A stretch of DNA of 64,000 nt from assembly GCF_000003815.2 (NCBI RefSeq), contig NC_049982.1, forward strand, positions 10,728,175 through 10,792,174. Direction: 5' to 3'. Positions 1 to 12,460 of the stretch are shown here, in pieces. The notes under the pieces are model-generated. The model saw only the letters and a program-made list of their open reading frames with translations. It searched no databases and was not told the origin of the DNA. This DNA is from Branchiostoma floridae (Eukaryota > Chordata > Leptocardii > Amphioxiformes > Branchiostomatidae). Each line of letters starts with the position of its first letter. Within the stretch, counting starts at the first letter, position 1. The translations under genes and the position numbers were made by a program.

Positions 1-3000
1 GCACGTCCAGTTCCCGCGCTCCTTGTTCTCCTCCCCGCAGCCACAGCAGGTCGCCGACGGCTCCTCTATCGGCTCGTCCATAATGAAGATCGGCCGCGTG
101 GATTCCGTGATGTCGGAGGAGTCTGGATTCTCCTCGGCAGGTTCCATCTTACCGTTGTGCACTGCAGCATCCGATGCCTGGAGGGGACAGAAGCCATGTG
201 AAGGGTGAGGAGTCACAGAAATCTTTTATAAGCCATAGGAGTCTGATATCATCAAATAAACAAGGACTTTGCAAAAACATCAGTCACAGAGATACAACTA
301 TAAAGCAAAATTCTGCTAGTATCAGTAACTGCCAAAGAAGGCTTCAGCGCGGAAGGGTTGCAGACTGCCCAATTTACACATGAAATGGTCCCCTTGGCTA
401 TCTTTGCTTGCCAAGCTGATTGACATTTGGGTCATGTTATCTGCATTGATAGGCACAGTAGGAAGCTTTGGATAGAAAACTATACCAGCGGCAGACTCCT
501 GCATAAAGCTGATAAGATTTGCATAAATAGGACATGCCAATGAAACAAAGGAGAAAAAAAGCACACCAAAGCTTAGGTTGTAATACTACCAATCTCTCCT
601 GTGCTATAAAAAGTAAATTTTAATTGGCTATGTTAAAATAACAGGAATGATCATGATGATGAATAATGTATACTAACAGGCATATCTGCATATGCATTGG
701 TCAACTGGTATGGAAAGATACCCCTTTGCTGCAGGTGGCTGAATGAATGCAATAAGTTATAATGCAGAATATGTTATAATGGAAAGCAATATGAACAAAA
801 TTCAAAGTACATTACTATCCATCTCCACTGGTATCTAAATATGTGTTGCTCCTTATACTTATACGAGTTATATGAGTTATACGAGTGCCTATTTGTTTGC
901 TTTGTACAACTTTGAAAAGGACAATAAAACCCCTGAAAGGAGAAACTGCTCTAGCATGTGTGTAATTTGTTCATGATAAATTGACCATGAAATCCATGGT
1001 GATTTGCTGGTTATTCCCTCTTGTTCAGGGCCAGCACAGCCTGACCACATAACAGTGACAGGTATGGTGTTTGTCAACAGTACAGTACTTAACCCCTGGC
1101 TTCTTGTTACTATCACTGCTGCATCCTACAACTGTCAACTTGCTTTTGTCAAAACTTTCAAACTACCGGTACATGTGCCAGAATTTTCTGCCTTAGGAAG
1201 TACCGGTACTGTAAATTCATCTACATTTTCGCAGTGGTTTTACTTCCTAGTGTTTTAAACTTGACTGAATGAGACTAAAAGTAAAACAATTCCATAGTAC
1301 AGTAGTGATAAAAGGTCAACTTGCATGGTAAAAAGGAAGACACATGTGTACATATTGGCAGTATCATGAATTAACGGTGTAGATCAGGTCCGACTACAAA
1401 ACTGTTGAAGTAAAACCGCTACGAAATTTCTACAGAAAAGATTTACAGTAAATGACAGCACAATGTAGTTTATGAAGTTCTGACTGTTTGTCATCTTTTT
1501 CGCACCAAATCATGACATACCAAACTCATGTTTCCTTAATGTTCTTATCATTATCCCTGTGTTCAAATGTTAGCCATCTCACAATAGCCATTATTCCCTT
1601 AAGCAATTACTGGACAGTCCCTACAAGTATTGAAATTGGAATCACTTGTATCCTGCTGCCATAGGTCACTTGGGGTCACTGCTGGACAGATAGGATTCTC
1701 AAAAGTCCCTTTGTCAATGAGACAGTCATGGGAGATGTGTACCCATTTATAGGTATCCTATGTTCCTGGTATCTGGGTCTTCTTTGCCTAAATCTACTTT
1801 ATCTGTAACCTAAAAGTTTGAACACAACTCACAAAATAGCTTAGGCAGGTACTAATTATGCAAAAGCCACTAATAATTCGGTGTGGGTAACTACTAACTA
1901 CGTGTACTGTAACGATACATGTCAAAACCAATATTTTTTCAATAATGTGCATGTTGTGGGAGCTGGAGAAACTATGACTTTGCCCTCCTACATTTACCTG
2001 GATGTTTACTTGGAGATTAACTTGGAGATGAGAGGAAGGCTGGGCTTGTAAGGCCCAGTATTCTGCAGGCGGAGTTGAGTGAGTGTACGAGTGAGTGACA
2101 ACAATACACTGCATTTCTGTACTAGTACTTACTCTATTGTATATCCCAGGAAAAAACGTGCACAAAGGATTTCTTTTTCTTGTCCTTATTTAGCTGGCTA
2201 GAGACTGTGAGGTTTACATGGGCATGTAGAGACCACAACAGGAAGACATTAGCGATAAGAATAAGAATAGGGATAATCTGATTAGATCTGACAGCTGTTA
2301 CAAGGGTTTACTGTGAACACTGAAGACTCCATTTCTGTCCCTTTCATCCCATAATACATATAAAATGGGGAACGTTAAATAAGATATATTGGTAGCTAGT
2401 AAAGGTCTTAAGTTGCTCACAACGTGAATTTTTTTCTATCACAACATCAGGATTCTCCATGAATTATGATATGGGGGCTAGTGCAGAAAAAAGGGCCCAT
2501 GGTGGTGATTGCAAAATTTACCAGATTTATGAATTCCACTGTCTAAAATGGTCAGATATTTCCAATTTCTGCTGTCTGGTGTTTTAACTTTAATAGCTAC
2601 TTTATACCTGATGTTTCCCTTTCTCCGCCTCCCCCCTTTTCTGGTCCACCCTCAAAGAGTCAAAGGTACAAAGAGCTTTGACATCAGTACAAACTGAAAC
2701 TAAGGCCACACCAATTTTATTTCTTGTTTCTCAGATTTCCCGACCCTATCTTTTCCGATTTGAAAAAAAAACAAATAAAAACTTTTCAAATTGATAGCCA
2801 CTGATTGTGTTGACAAAATTTCACTGCCTCTCCTTTCTCAAATTAACTATGGGACTCAAATTCCAGTAGGTCACCGTAGTGTACATGCCTATTTTGGACG
2901 CTATAATTTTTCTTCAAACTTCAGACTTTGTAACCCTAAATGTTGAAAGTTAAGGTTTTCTTGTCCAATCTCTCCTACTCCTGACTTTTTGAAAAGTTTT

Positions 3001-6000
3001 TTTTTTTTTTTCAACCGACCGACCCAATTTTTTTCTGAAAAAAATCCAAGAAACAATAATGTAGTTCAACTGACAAAAACCATAAAGATCCACAACCCCA
3101 ACAAGTGTATCTGGAATTCATTACTTGGAGCTTCTCCAATGCTTTTTAATTTAGCTGGGAGCTTAATAACCTGTGTACAAGGCCAAGAAATATTAAAATG
3201 GTCATGTCAACATCAGCAGAAGCTCTTATTCATTTCACATGGGAATCTCTGTGCCTTTGAAAATTCATCAAGGTTTATATTGGACAGATCTACGAGTACA
3301 AAGGAACTACTGTACACAGTGCTGCAGGGCCTCACACCACATCTTTCACATCTTTGATATATGGTAGATCAAATTCAGCACATGTAGCCCCAGAAATGCT
3401 AAAATACATGAAAGCTAATTTGTTAGTCTTCATATTCTGCCTGGTAGCTCAGTTTGTAGGCACAAATGAGGCCACTGAAAGGCTGCTGCTTTTGTCTGGT
3501 ACAAAGCTGCACTGTTAATACTGCTGGGAGAAGGGGAATTCCCAAGTAAGGATTTCCCTGTTATACATGTTTCTAAAGAAATATTTACGAAATGCAAGTA
3601 CTGAAATATTACATGATAATAAAGATACAATGTATATACTTATATCTGGACGGTGAAAACTTACTAGTAGGTAAATGTTGTTTCTATCATTGAAGGAAAT
3701 GAAAATTTAATTTTCTATACTACTGTACAGGAATTGACCTACACCCATATATGTAGAAACACAGAAGGCAAAGCTGTTCTCATCCATGTAAGAGAACAAG
3801 GAATCAATTAAAAAGACTGACACATTTCATTAAGTATGACATCAAAATAAAAGGTGTTCTAAAAATTACACCAAAAAGAAAACAATTGTGACAATGTCAC
3901 TATTTGACCTTACAAAGGCCATGTTATTTGTACAAGCTTAATTCTTCTCAAACAAAGCAAGAAATGGTAAAAATAGATGGTCTACAGCATGCTCTGGTAT
4001 AGATATTATTGTAACCATTTTCTAAAGCTTTTAAATCTTAGATCTCCAAAATGTTCATAACGCAGTTACATTAATTTTTCTGGGGATATCTCTGATGTCT
4101 TGCACATTGACAAAAATTTTTTTTAGTAGAATATATTTTATTACCAATATAGTCATATAAACCTTTGTGACTTTCCCTACACTAGCTACCCTAGGCCCTC
4201 TTGTCAGCAGCCTGCATGTTTAACACAACCCATTCATGCGTGAAGCCAGACTGCTGAATTTCTGAGGCATTCAACACAGCTAAATACATACAAGGGACCC
4301 TGAGCCCTACTGGGGCATGACCAGGGCATTTCATTTATGGGTGGAAAAGCCTGGCTTGGTTCAAGTACAAGGAAGCCATTGTTTGTTTCCTGGGATCTGC
4401 GATGGCCAGATCTGCTTTACATCCTGCCAGGAATCTTTTAACACTGCTTCATTCAACTGTAACAACAGAAAATCAGCAACAGTAACTTTCTGATTATTTC
4501 TTTCAACTTTGCATTAGCCTATGACAATCTGCATTTCTTAACGTTTTATTGCATTTTCCTGACTGAGTGAGGCGCCATGTCCAAAGGAAATTCAAACCTT
4601 ACCAGAGGTCAATATAAAATATAAAACGTACAACAAAAGTAACAACCTTGCCCCCATGTGCCCTCCCTGACAGCTAGGAAATTGTGAATGTCAAGAATGT
4701 AAACTATATTAATTGAAACCTGATATGTCAACAAGAAGCCTGTACTGCAATATTTCACTTATAATGACAAAAAATGTACAAATGAAGGTTTCAGAAAGAC
4801 CCTACATTGAATTTCCCTGAAAAAGCCATTATGTGACAAAAACATTAATGCTCTTCAGGACCAAAGAGTTTTGGGACATGCTTATCCAAATTATAAGTAT
4901 CTTTGGGAGTAGGGAAGTCTGTTCAAGGAGGTTGAGCTACGACGGGGTGCTTATTATGAGCCGACTCCTATTCTTTTTCAACCTCCTTGGTCTGTTCAAC
5001 TCAGTTTGGCCTTAGACTTTAGAGTGTTAATCTTGTGTCTCAATTCTTGCAAACATCTTTTTTCGATCTTGTGGGTTAGTAAGGGTAGATCTGGGTCAAG
5101 TAAGCTGGGACTGAGGTAAACCTTCTACCCAGGCTATAAACACAGCATTAACCAGGGGCTGACAGCAAAGTCCATAGAGTAGAGAACAGGTTACAGAAAC
5201 GGTTCAAAAAGTTTTTTAGAAATGCATCACACAAGTTAAACTGTACATTTTTTTAAAAAGATTCACACTCACAGGATGAATTCTAATTTTTCAGACTAGT
5301 AGATGGTGGAAAAAAATCTGTAAGTATAATAGATATCTGGCATATATTGTCGTTAGACACAACAGAATAGAATACATTCGCAAACAACAGCGCAGCAACC
5401 ACCAAACTCCTTACTCAACAAAAGCACTGACACTACAAGAACTGACCCTCACTTTGTGTATGTTTTGCGTGTGTGGCCTCCATAGGAAGCTATTGATTTG
5501 AATAGGATTTTGTTTCTATCTATGTTATTGTTAGCAGTTCCAAGAGTTTGTGGTGGGACCAAAATAAACAAGTGGCAGACATCCACCTTTTGTCTACATT
5601 CCAGAGTGATTCCATACACTTCACAGTGAGGAGTGACATAAAACTGAGGCAGAGACTCAGCAGCGTATTGGCTACATTGGAATCACACAGGAACCAAAAA
5701 TTGCAAACAACATTGTGCTAAAATAGGTGGAAAGATGTCACATTGCATAAGAGATAGGTTTGGTTGTTTTCTTTAATAACTTAATTATACATAGTATTTT
5801 CCAAGCAGAGGTTTCAGTTGATAGGCTAATAGTGGGTGCAATTTTCTACTCTCAAAGCAGAGGTTATGCTCTGGCTGTTTTTTTTTAACGTGTTTTAGTC
5901 ATTTTTATCATATTTCTGCTGGCAGACGTCAAGAAACATGACAAAATAGAAAGGCCAATAAAAACGACTAAAATAAACATAAAAGAACAGCCAGAGCCTA

Positions 6001-8065
6001 ACCTCTGCTTGAAGAGTAGAAATTTTCTCAATTAGGTGACAACTTTTCAGCTTCACTCCGCTCTCTCAGTCACTTTCATAGCTAAAAAGGCTAGCACACT
6101 GGCTAGACAATTATTTGGAGGCAGCCACTACTTGTCCACTGACCAAAAGCTCTGCTTGGAGAATACATCCTTATGCCATAAGTTACCGGTATGGCAATGC
6201 AGGACAGGGATGAAAAGAAAGTGCAGCTAACAAACAAAACACTTCTGGAATGACTGGTTGCACTTACTTGGACAGATTAATACAGAAAAGTAATTGTGCT
6301 GATAGCCACCAGTTTCAACAGGTGGACACTTTCATCTACAATTGGTTCTAATACAAACCGTCCACACCTGGTGTAATGTGGTGAAAATGATGACAAGAAA
6401 GAGCCAGGGGAAATCAGTGGGATTATGTCCATTATCCTGATTGTGTCCAGTGGGCAACTCTTTATGTTGCGATTGATCAAAGTCAACCATAACTTTTTTT
6501 TTCTTAAACTTGAAGAAACATCTGGGGAGCGGGGATATATTTAAATTTATTCCCCATCACTCATTGTTTGGAAGCCCATGTTGTTAAGTTGTTAAATCTT
6601 AAGTCATTTAAGCTTACCCAGTCAGATAGCTTACATTAATTTCATGTCTTTACATTCAGGTTTGGGGATGGACAGGCTGAAATATATGTCCATTCCATAC
6701 CTAACATGTAAATTTCCATCTGGAGACAGGTCCTGGACAGCTATTTCAGGAGCTGTAAGGCTATATATTTCTTAAGAATCACATTTTTTAAGTTGTCTTT
6801 ATCAGTTCTTAAATACTCAGCATCCCTACATGTCCTCAGTAAGGTCTATCTAGTGACAGACAGTGAGAAACAGGTGATGACACCACTCAGATGTCACTGT
6901 GTGCATCAACATAGATAAAAACCACATGGCAGCAACCAAAGTACAGATAACTTATCACATAACATGAGGATTAGGGAAGATCCCTCTTCTATTCTTGAAT
7001 GGGTTAATTAAGCCTATGTATATGTACCAACCCATTTGGATATTGCATCCAGAGCTAGAGAGAAATTCTTCACATTATTTTTGAGAAAATTCACTGTTTC
7101 CCTTGCCAAATATGGAAACGTGAACATCTCCCAATAAACACTTTCTGTTTAGCTATAATGCTGGAAGCTGCTGTCATTTGGAAATCTTTTCCTGATCCTC
7201 TCTCCTTTCACTTTATTTACCATTCATCCAAGTATAAATCTTTGTTGACCCCACAAAGTTTCATCAAGGAGGTTTCATCAAGTTTCATACATTTTCAGAT
7301 ATTTCCTTGTTGCCCCTCAGACTGAACAGGGTAAATCCCGCTGTGATGTCTGCTGTACACTGGAAAGGAAAACTTGGCAACCATGATTACATTTTAAAGA
7401 TTTTCACAACTACACACCAAATACATGTACTTCCTTTGCAAGTTATGTCAAGTTCAGTACGACATCTTTTCTTATCACTTATGCAAAGGTTTGGAGTGGG
7501 TCTATTTGGGATGTTCTTTCCAGAATCATATTTTACAGCCGCTCTGAGTTTGAAGTCCAAGAAAAACGACAGCCTAGCGTGTAAGTGGAGGAAATGTGAC
7601 TTGGTATGTTCCTTTCAGCAAATATCTCAGGCTAGTTCCAAACCGTGGAGATGTCCCCGCCCCTCCTTAACTGTTGACACAAGTAAGGCTGGGATCACTC
7701 CATTAAAGCAGGTCACGTTCAAAGTCGCCAGCGGGCCCGTTACCACCCTTAGGGACCCAACACATCAAGAGGGAGGCAAATTTTCCGGACATGCCTACCC
7801 CAAGGTCGTGGCAGGCCCGTTCAGCGTGTAATTTGCCCGCCTTTGTTTTTGTGGTGTACGAAAACCAACTGTTGCGCTTTTCTTGCAGCGAGCAGCACGT
7901 TCCTGAGAAATAAAGACAGCCCGGTGCTCTAAATCTAACACACCTAACGTTAACATCCCCACAAACTTGTGACCACGTTGTTCAACAACTTACCTGACCC
8001 AAATCTTTCCCGTTCTCGCCTTCGTGGTGCTCCTCCATCTCGATCGCCGAACTCGAGGTCTCCAT
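1..8065 (-). CDS. 5' end of an incomplete gene, possibly an SLC6-type transporter
   Basis: Two coding exons are visible on the minus strand. Exon 1 (8065-7994) starts at an ATG in good context and gives 24 residues beginning METSSSAIEMEEHHEG; it ends CAG|GTAAGT. Exon 2 (177 to the window edge) follows a clean CCCCTCCAG acceptor in phase 0 and gives 59 open residues without reaching a donor. The visible 83 residues are acidic and polar, with RPIFIMDEPIEEP, then a cysteine cluster CCGCGEEN and ERGNWTC. The ending RGNW resembles the stretch just before the first membrane helix of SLC6 Na+/Cl- transporters, whose cytoplasmic N-termini are variable in the same way. The diagnostic helix lies outside the window, so the family call is only a guess; a small zinc-binding segment is an alternative. 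The intron is about 7.8 kb. The gene model itself (start, donor, acceptor, phase) is well supported. Confidence 0.55.
4916..4997. mobile_element. Short palindromic insert, copy 1 (64 bp) with flanking direct repeats
   Basis: The insert 4925-4988 begins AAGGAGGTTGA and ends TCAACCTCCTT, a perfect 11 bp inverted repeat. It is flanked by AGTCTGTTC (4916-4924) and GGTCTGTTC (4989-4997), which match at 8 of 9 positions. This is the longest of four inserts in the window with the same AAGGAG/CTCCTT ends. There is no coding capacity, so mobilisation in trans is inferred. Confidence 0.65.
5840..6026. mobile_element. Miniature inverted-repeat element (about 187 bp)
   Basis: The left arm (about 5840-5879: AATTTTCTACTC, AGCAGAGGTTATGCTCTGGC) is the imperfect reverse complement of the right arm (about 5986-6026: AACAGCCAGAGCCTAACCTC, GAGTAGAAATTTT). 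The interior is AT-rich and non-coding. A diverged half copy lies at 8,806-8,850 (CAGAGGTTAGGCTCCGGCTG). No convincing target duplication was found. The superfamily is not assigned. Confidence 0.6.
7258..7279. repeat. AAGGAG between 8 bp direct repeats (possible scar)
   Basis: GTTTCATC (7258-7265), then AAGGAG, then GTTTCATC (7272-7279). This looks like a terminus-only remnant of the palindromic insert family: target duplication kept, body lost. A simple local slippage duplication is the main alternative. Confidence 0.35.
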
Positions 8066-8805
8066 TTTGTTAGGAAATTGGCGATTTCTTCCTGCCGTTT
8101 TCCTCACGCCTTCTTCCTGGAAGCCCGTCGCTGCCCTGTGCCCCACTGCGGAGTTCTACACGCCGTGTAAACGCTGGAAACGTTGCGTCAGTTCAGGGTC
8201 AAAGTCAAGGCGGGGTAAGGCGTAAGAGACAGGGGCGTCCGTTATCTGTGCTTCACTGTGGCACACTCCCAGCACCAGAGGCCTTCCTTCCTCCAGCCGG
8301 AAACAGGGACAGCCAGCAAAGTAAGGCCAGATGGAAATAATATTTCGGTGGGGGCGGTTCGTTAACCTGCACCGGTGGAGGCGGCGGGTCCACAGGCGCA
8401 GCTGCTTATCCCGTTTACTTTCTTTTCTCTCGTTTCCTTTTCTGTTCCTTGTTTTCTTTCCTACTTTCTTCTGTTCTTTAAACAATATGTTCCCTCATCA
8501 TTTCTATGCTTTCTTCTTTCCCCTATTGATGACAAACCCATAAATCCTAGGCCATACTTCATACTTCCTTACTTCAAAAGCATCACATTTTGCAAGCAAA
8601 GAACATTTGCGCATGCAGGTTTTCAAAAAAAAAAAAAAAAAAAAAATACGAGTCACTCAGTGATGATATAAATCAATGCAGAAACTTCAAACGAAGATGC
8701 CGACTTGCTCTATTTCATAATCTGTTGGGACCATCGGCAAACAAACGTACTGTCTTTCTTTCGAATTCCATAATGTCATCTATTTAGAGAAACTCGCTGT
8801 GAGAA

Positions 8806-8920
8806 AAACTATAAACTCTACAATCAGAGGTTAGGCTCCGGCTGTTTTTGACGTTTTTTTTTAAAGCCGTTTTTGTCTGGCTTTCTAGTTTCACTGTTTT
8901 CTTGATGTCTCGCGGCCGCT
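8806..8920. mobile_element. Diverged half copy of the 5,840 inverted-repeat element
   Basis: CTCTACAATCAGAGGTTAGG followed by CTCCGGCTGTTTTTGACGTT matches the arm of the element at 5,840-6,026, then runs into a T-rich interior and GTTTTCTTGATGTCTCG, which resembles the reverse complement of CAGACGTCAAGAAACATG in the other copy. The opposite arm is not present. Confidence 0.4.
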
Positions 8921-9699
8921 TGGAGAGAAGAGAAAACTGGCCGAACGCCCACGGTTGCGACAGCTCAACAAGAAGCACAAGACTCGTCTGATCACAGATA
9001 AACTGAAAGTATGACTTCATTAAGTTCATTTCCAGTTGACTGGTCAGTATTAAATAGTAACGGAAACAGCTTGATATCTAACGTTATTTTCATTAGAAGA
9101 AGGGTGTGCCAAAACTGTTATCGGGTAATTCGCGTTGTGAGATGCGTGAAAATAGCCTCCTTGCAGACTTCTGGAACTATGGTGTTTATCTTTTTTCTTT
9201 CGAATTCACTGATTCACAAATTTCAATATGGGCTAAGGTTCTCTATGATGATATGGTGGGGAATGGAGCTTTGACACCCATCATACAGAATGTAAGCCTA
9301 TGTTGAAAATCACCACCAATTATATATATATACACACCCTGGGAGGAGGATATAATTACTTTTTCATCACAATAAAGAAGCGAGAAGAGGTCAAATTCAC
9401 AGTAGAATATATTTCTTATATGATAACGTTAGGATAACATTGTATTATATAAATGTAACTGTCAAATATTCTTTCTTACGACCTATGAATTGCGGAATGT
9501 CCGGAATGTCTCTGTCTGCGTGAGAAGTTTAATTTATTTTAGTTTGATAAGTTTAATCTAATCAGCCACTTTGATTTAATTCTGTTAGTAATCCACACTA
9601 TTTCTGAGGTTTGATTTCGCTTGTTATCGTCTGGAGATAGAGTGCATTGTGTCTTGGATCCCGAGTGATGTCAATCACTGATTCCATGAGTACATCCAT

Positions 9700-9750
9700 C
9701 TAACAATCAAGGAGGTTATATCAAGGAGGTTATATCTCCTTGAAACAATC
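9700..9750. mobile_element. Short palindromic insert, copy 2 (33 bp) with flanking direct repeats
   Basis: The insert 9709-9741 starts AAGGAGGTTATATC, repeats that unit once in tandem, and ends CTCCTT. The flanks are CTAACAATC (9700-9708) and GAAACAATC (9742-9750), matching at 7 of 9. It has the same termini as the copies at 4,925, 18,010 and 42,297. Confidence 0.55.
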
Positions 9751-10819
9751 AAGAATTTGCAGAGTTAGTTATATACTGTATTCTTGATTCTGAGGGTATA
9801 ACGTTAATTAGTTTTCATATTGCAACAGATTCTTTGTTTGATTTTTAAAAGCTGTCTCGAATGTACCGCTGAAACACCATTGACGTACTTCATTATAACT
9901 TCAAAAGTTTCGGCGTTCTTTCCGCGACCGTACTTCGATCAGAAAATTCTTCTGAACCTTCCCCAATGTCACTTCTGACCTCTCCCTGAATCCTGCTCGC
10001 CCTAGCCCAGCACCTACGTTCCCATGACAACCGAGGAAATCCTCCGGAATCCACCTTTTGCAGCAGAATTCCCACAGAATCTGTTTGTGAAGGTCCGTAT
10101 AAAAGGCGGAACATTGCATAACAATAGTCTGGGCGGCTGTGGGGGACGTTTACCGACCACTGAAAGGCCCAGGTGTGACCTCGCCTCAGCATACAGTTTG
10201 TATTCTGGTCGTGAACTTGATCGTTTTCTTCTCGAGACCTAACGGAGCTACCGCATGCTAGCGGCGTTTCCACAGACGGTATTCAGAAGATACACTCCAG
10301 CTAGGTTTACGAGGGAATAATCGCCATCTATTCTTGGTTTTACTGACAGAAAATAGGTTAACGTTTGGCTGTACTTTCTTGAGGTTCAACATGAGGCCAA
10401 CAATCAGCATAGAAGCATACTGTGAACGCATGATGACAGGCTTGGTTATATGGTGCAAGGATGGTGGAATGTTTCCTTGCTATTTCTATCACCCTGTTTC
10501 TTGTTCTCTGATACTCTATTCTTCACATAATAGACATTATAATGTCATACAGATAAGGCCACATAGCCATGACTTTGTTTATGGATGACATCCTCTGTGC
10601 GAACATGCGAAACAAAGTGAGTGAAGAAATGCCAAAACATGAAATTTTGTAATCTATAAATATCTGTCATGAAGGGTCACTGCCTGTATTCCCGAGGGTT
10701 GCCTGTAGTCATTGCCTGGAGTGCCGATTATTTGATTGATCAATAAGAGTTATGAAATTGTGTCGGAACGGTGTCCACATCGGTATTAACAACTGCTCTT
10801 TCATTGGCTGTTACTGGTT

Positions 10820-12460
10820 CCCATGGCGACGACGACTTTTCTCGCTTAGCTGAAGCCATAGTCATAGACGTTTGAATCCGGAGATGAAACCGATGATGAA
10901 CTTTACGCTCCTGAAGTAACCATGGAAAAGGAGCCTTTTACGTCCACGAAAGGAAATCTTAAGTAGTTATTACACGTGCCTGACACAGAGGATGGACAGA
11001 CTGTGGATGGACTTGTTTTGCACTGTGTCTCAAGTACAGGACACCAGCTGTGCAGCAAGGCAACTAGCAAGACAGTTTCTGGGAACATCATTGAGTCAGA
11101 TATTGCTGAGATCATCCCAAGTACAGGGGTTCCGTTGGGTGATATTGAGCTAAACACTATCAGTTGCCGGGCGAAAAGGTGTTGGCTGTTTCAACAGAGT
11201 TGCTGGTGACTTGGAGGTATACACTCGTCAGGAGATGCCACATTTGCTTGATGACCCTGATGTGGAAGGTTCACGGTAATTGTCGAGAAGTGGAACCATA
11301 TACTATCCTGAGAATGGCTTGATGTCTTAGGAGCTGATTGGATGCAACATTGTTGGTCCTTATAGTGACACCATTGAGGAGAAGAGGCCTGTCTCCGCAT
11401 CTAGGGCACCATATGACCCACAGCCAGACTGCAGTAGTGAGGAGGATCCTATTGAGTGCACTAAAAGTCCGATGATGCTTCAGACGAGGCATCTCATCTA
11501 CTTGACCCCTTTGTGGCAAATCAACAGTACCTCCAGGATCCCTTTGAAGTGCACCTTCAGTCAGAAAATGTTATTAAAGAGCAGGCATTCTACCTCCAAG
11601 ATCCCATTGAGGTATTGCACACTGGCATTTTACATTTTAACCCAGTTGTATGCTGGACAGAGAACGTAACCGGGTTGCAGGCAGCAAAGTAGGAAGTAGG
11701 TGAGGAAGATCAAGATAACTTTTGAATTGTGGGCATGTGCCTGTTTCTGTTTGTTGGAAGAGATACAGAATATTTACAGTTTTCAACTTACATGCATAAA
11801 GTATGTGCGCCAAGAACAATTCTATGACTACTGGTATCATCGATGCCACCTAGATATCTATTTGCTACAGTTTATGGCAAAATCACAAGAGGTCTCTATT
11901 ACCTAGTTCCGGGCAATAGAATCCTTACTGTATTCTCATCATCTCTGTTACACTAGATCCCAATGGTGCACAAGGCATTGGAAATACAAATGTACCACTA
12001 AAAACAATAACATACAGTACAAGTACTAGCAGTCAAAAGGTACTATGCTTGGATTCAGTCAAGTCACAGGAAGCTATAGGAGTATGGGCACTTGAATACG
12101 TTTGTGTTGTACACCATCAGATACATGTTCATCTTAGTAATCTGAATACTGTTAACCCTTTACCAGAGGCCTACTTTCCAAAACATGGCCCTGCAGTGCA
12201 GCCCAGGAAATGGCAACAATGGAAGGACCACCAGAAGGACCACAGTGCAGACTGTCACCAAGAAGGCACATCGCAGCAGCTGCCATACTGGCATACACCA
12301 CCCTGCATTGGAGTTCCCTTTACTTGGCTGTCCCGGTTGGCTTCTTGTCATGGGTTTACCCAGTCTTGTCACAGCTATGATTGAAGGGAAGCAAAAGCCG
12401 AGTAAGCTCTTGAGGGAAAAGCCCATACAGGCAGCCACACCTGCAGCCTCAGACCATTAA
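10820..12460 (+). other. Coding-like but frame-broken region, unrecognised
   Basis: Several plus-strand stretches read like protein but sit in different frames or are cut by stops. Examples are an acidic run FESGDETDDELYAPEV (near 10,873), PDTEDGQTVDGLVLHC (10,979-11,209), RYTRQEMPHLLDDPDVEG (near 11,214) and SDDASDEASHLLDPFVANQQ (near 11,468, open to about 11,610). A 91-codon frame at 12,185-12,460 follows. I do not recognise the family. The pattern fits a decayed gene or retrocopy, or a rapidly evolving multi-exon gene whose junctions I cannot place. No polyadenylation signal or homologous domain was identified, so it is not called as a gene. Confidence 0.3.

Larger units (their letters stand above)
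178..7993 (-). other. Large first intron of the SLC6-like gene; no further exon seen
   Basis: AT-rich intronic DNA with homopolymer T tracts (for example near 3,000). I found no additional exon with homology. It holds a 64 bp palindromic insert (4,925), a miniature inverted-repeat element (5,840) and a small AAGGAG scar (7,266), listed separately. The longest plus-strand open frame (7,307-7,831, 174 codons) has no recognisable domain. Confidence 0.6.
8066..10800. other. Non-coding interval with promoter-proximal DNA and repeats
   Basis: The first 100-300 bases upstream of the minus-strand ATG at 8065 are GC-richer and probably hold that gene's promoter. Further on there is an A22 homopolymer (8625-8646), a half copy of the 5,840 inverted-repeat element (about 8806-8920) and a palindromic insert (9,709). 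Short open frames here do not resemble known proteins. Confidence 0.4.

Noticed and set aside
7307-7831. 174-codon open frame on the plus strand
   Set aside because: No recognisable domain, lies in the intron of the minus-strand gene, and composition looks non-coding.
8156-8485. 109-codon basic minus-strand frame upstream of the SLC6-like start
   Set aside because: Lys/Arg-rich start comes from a pyrimidine tract on the other strand; no homology.
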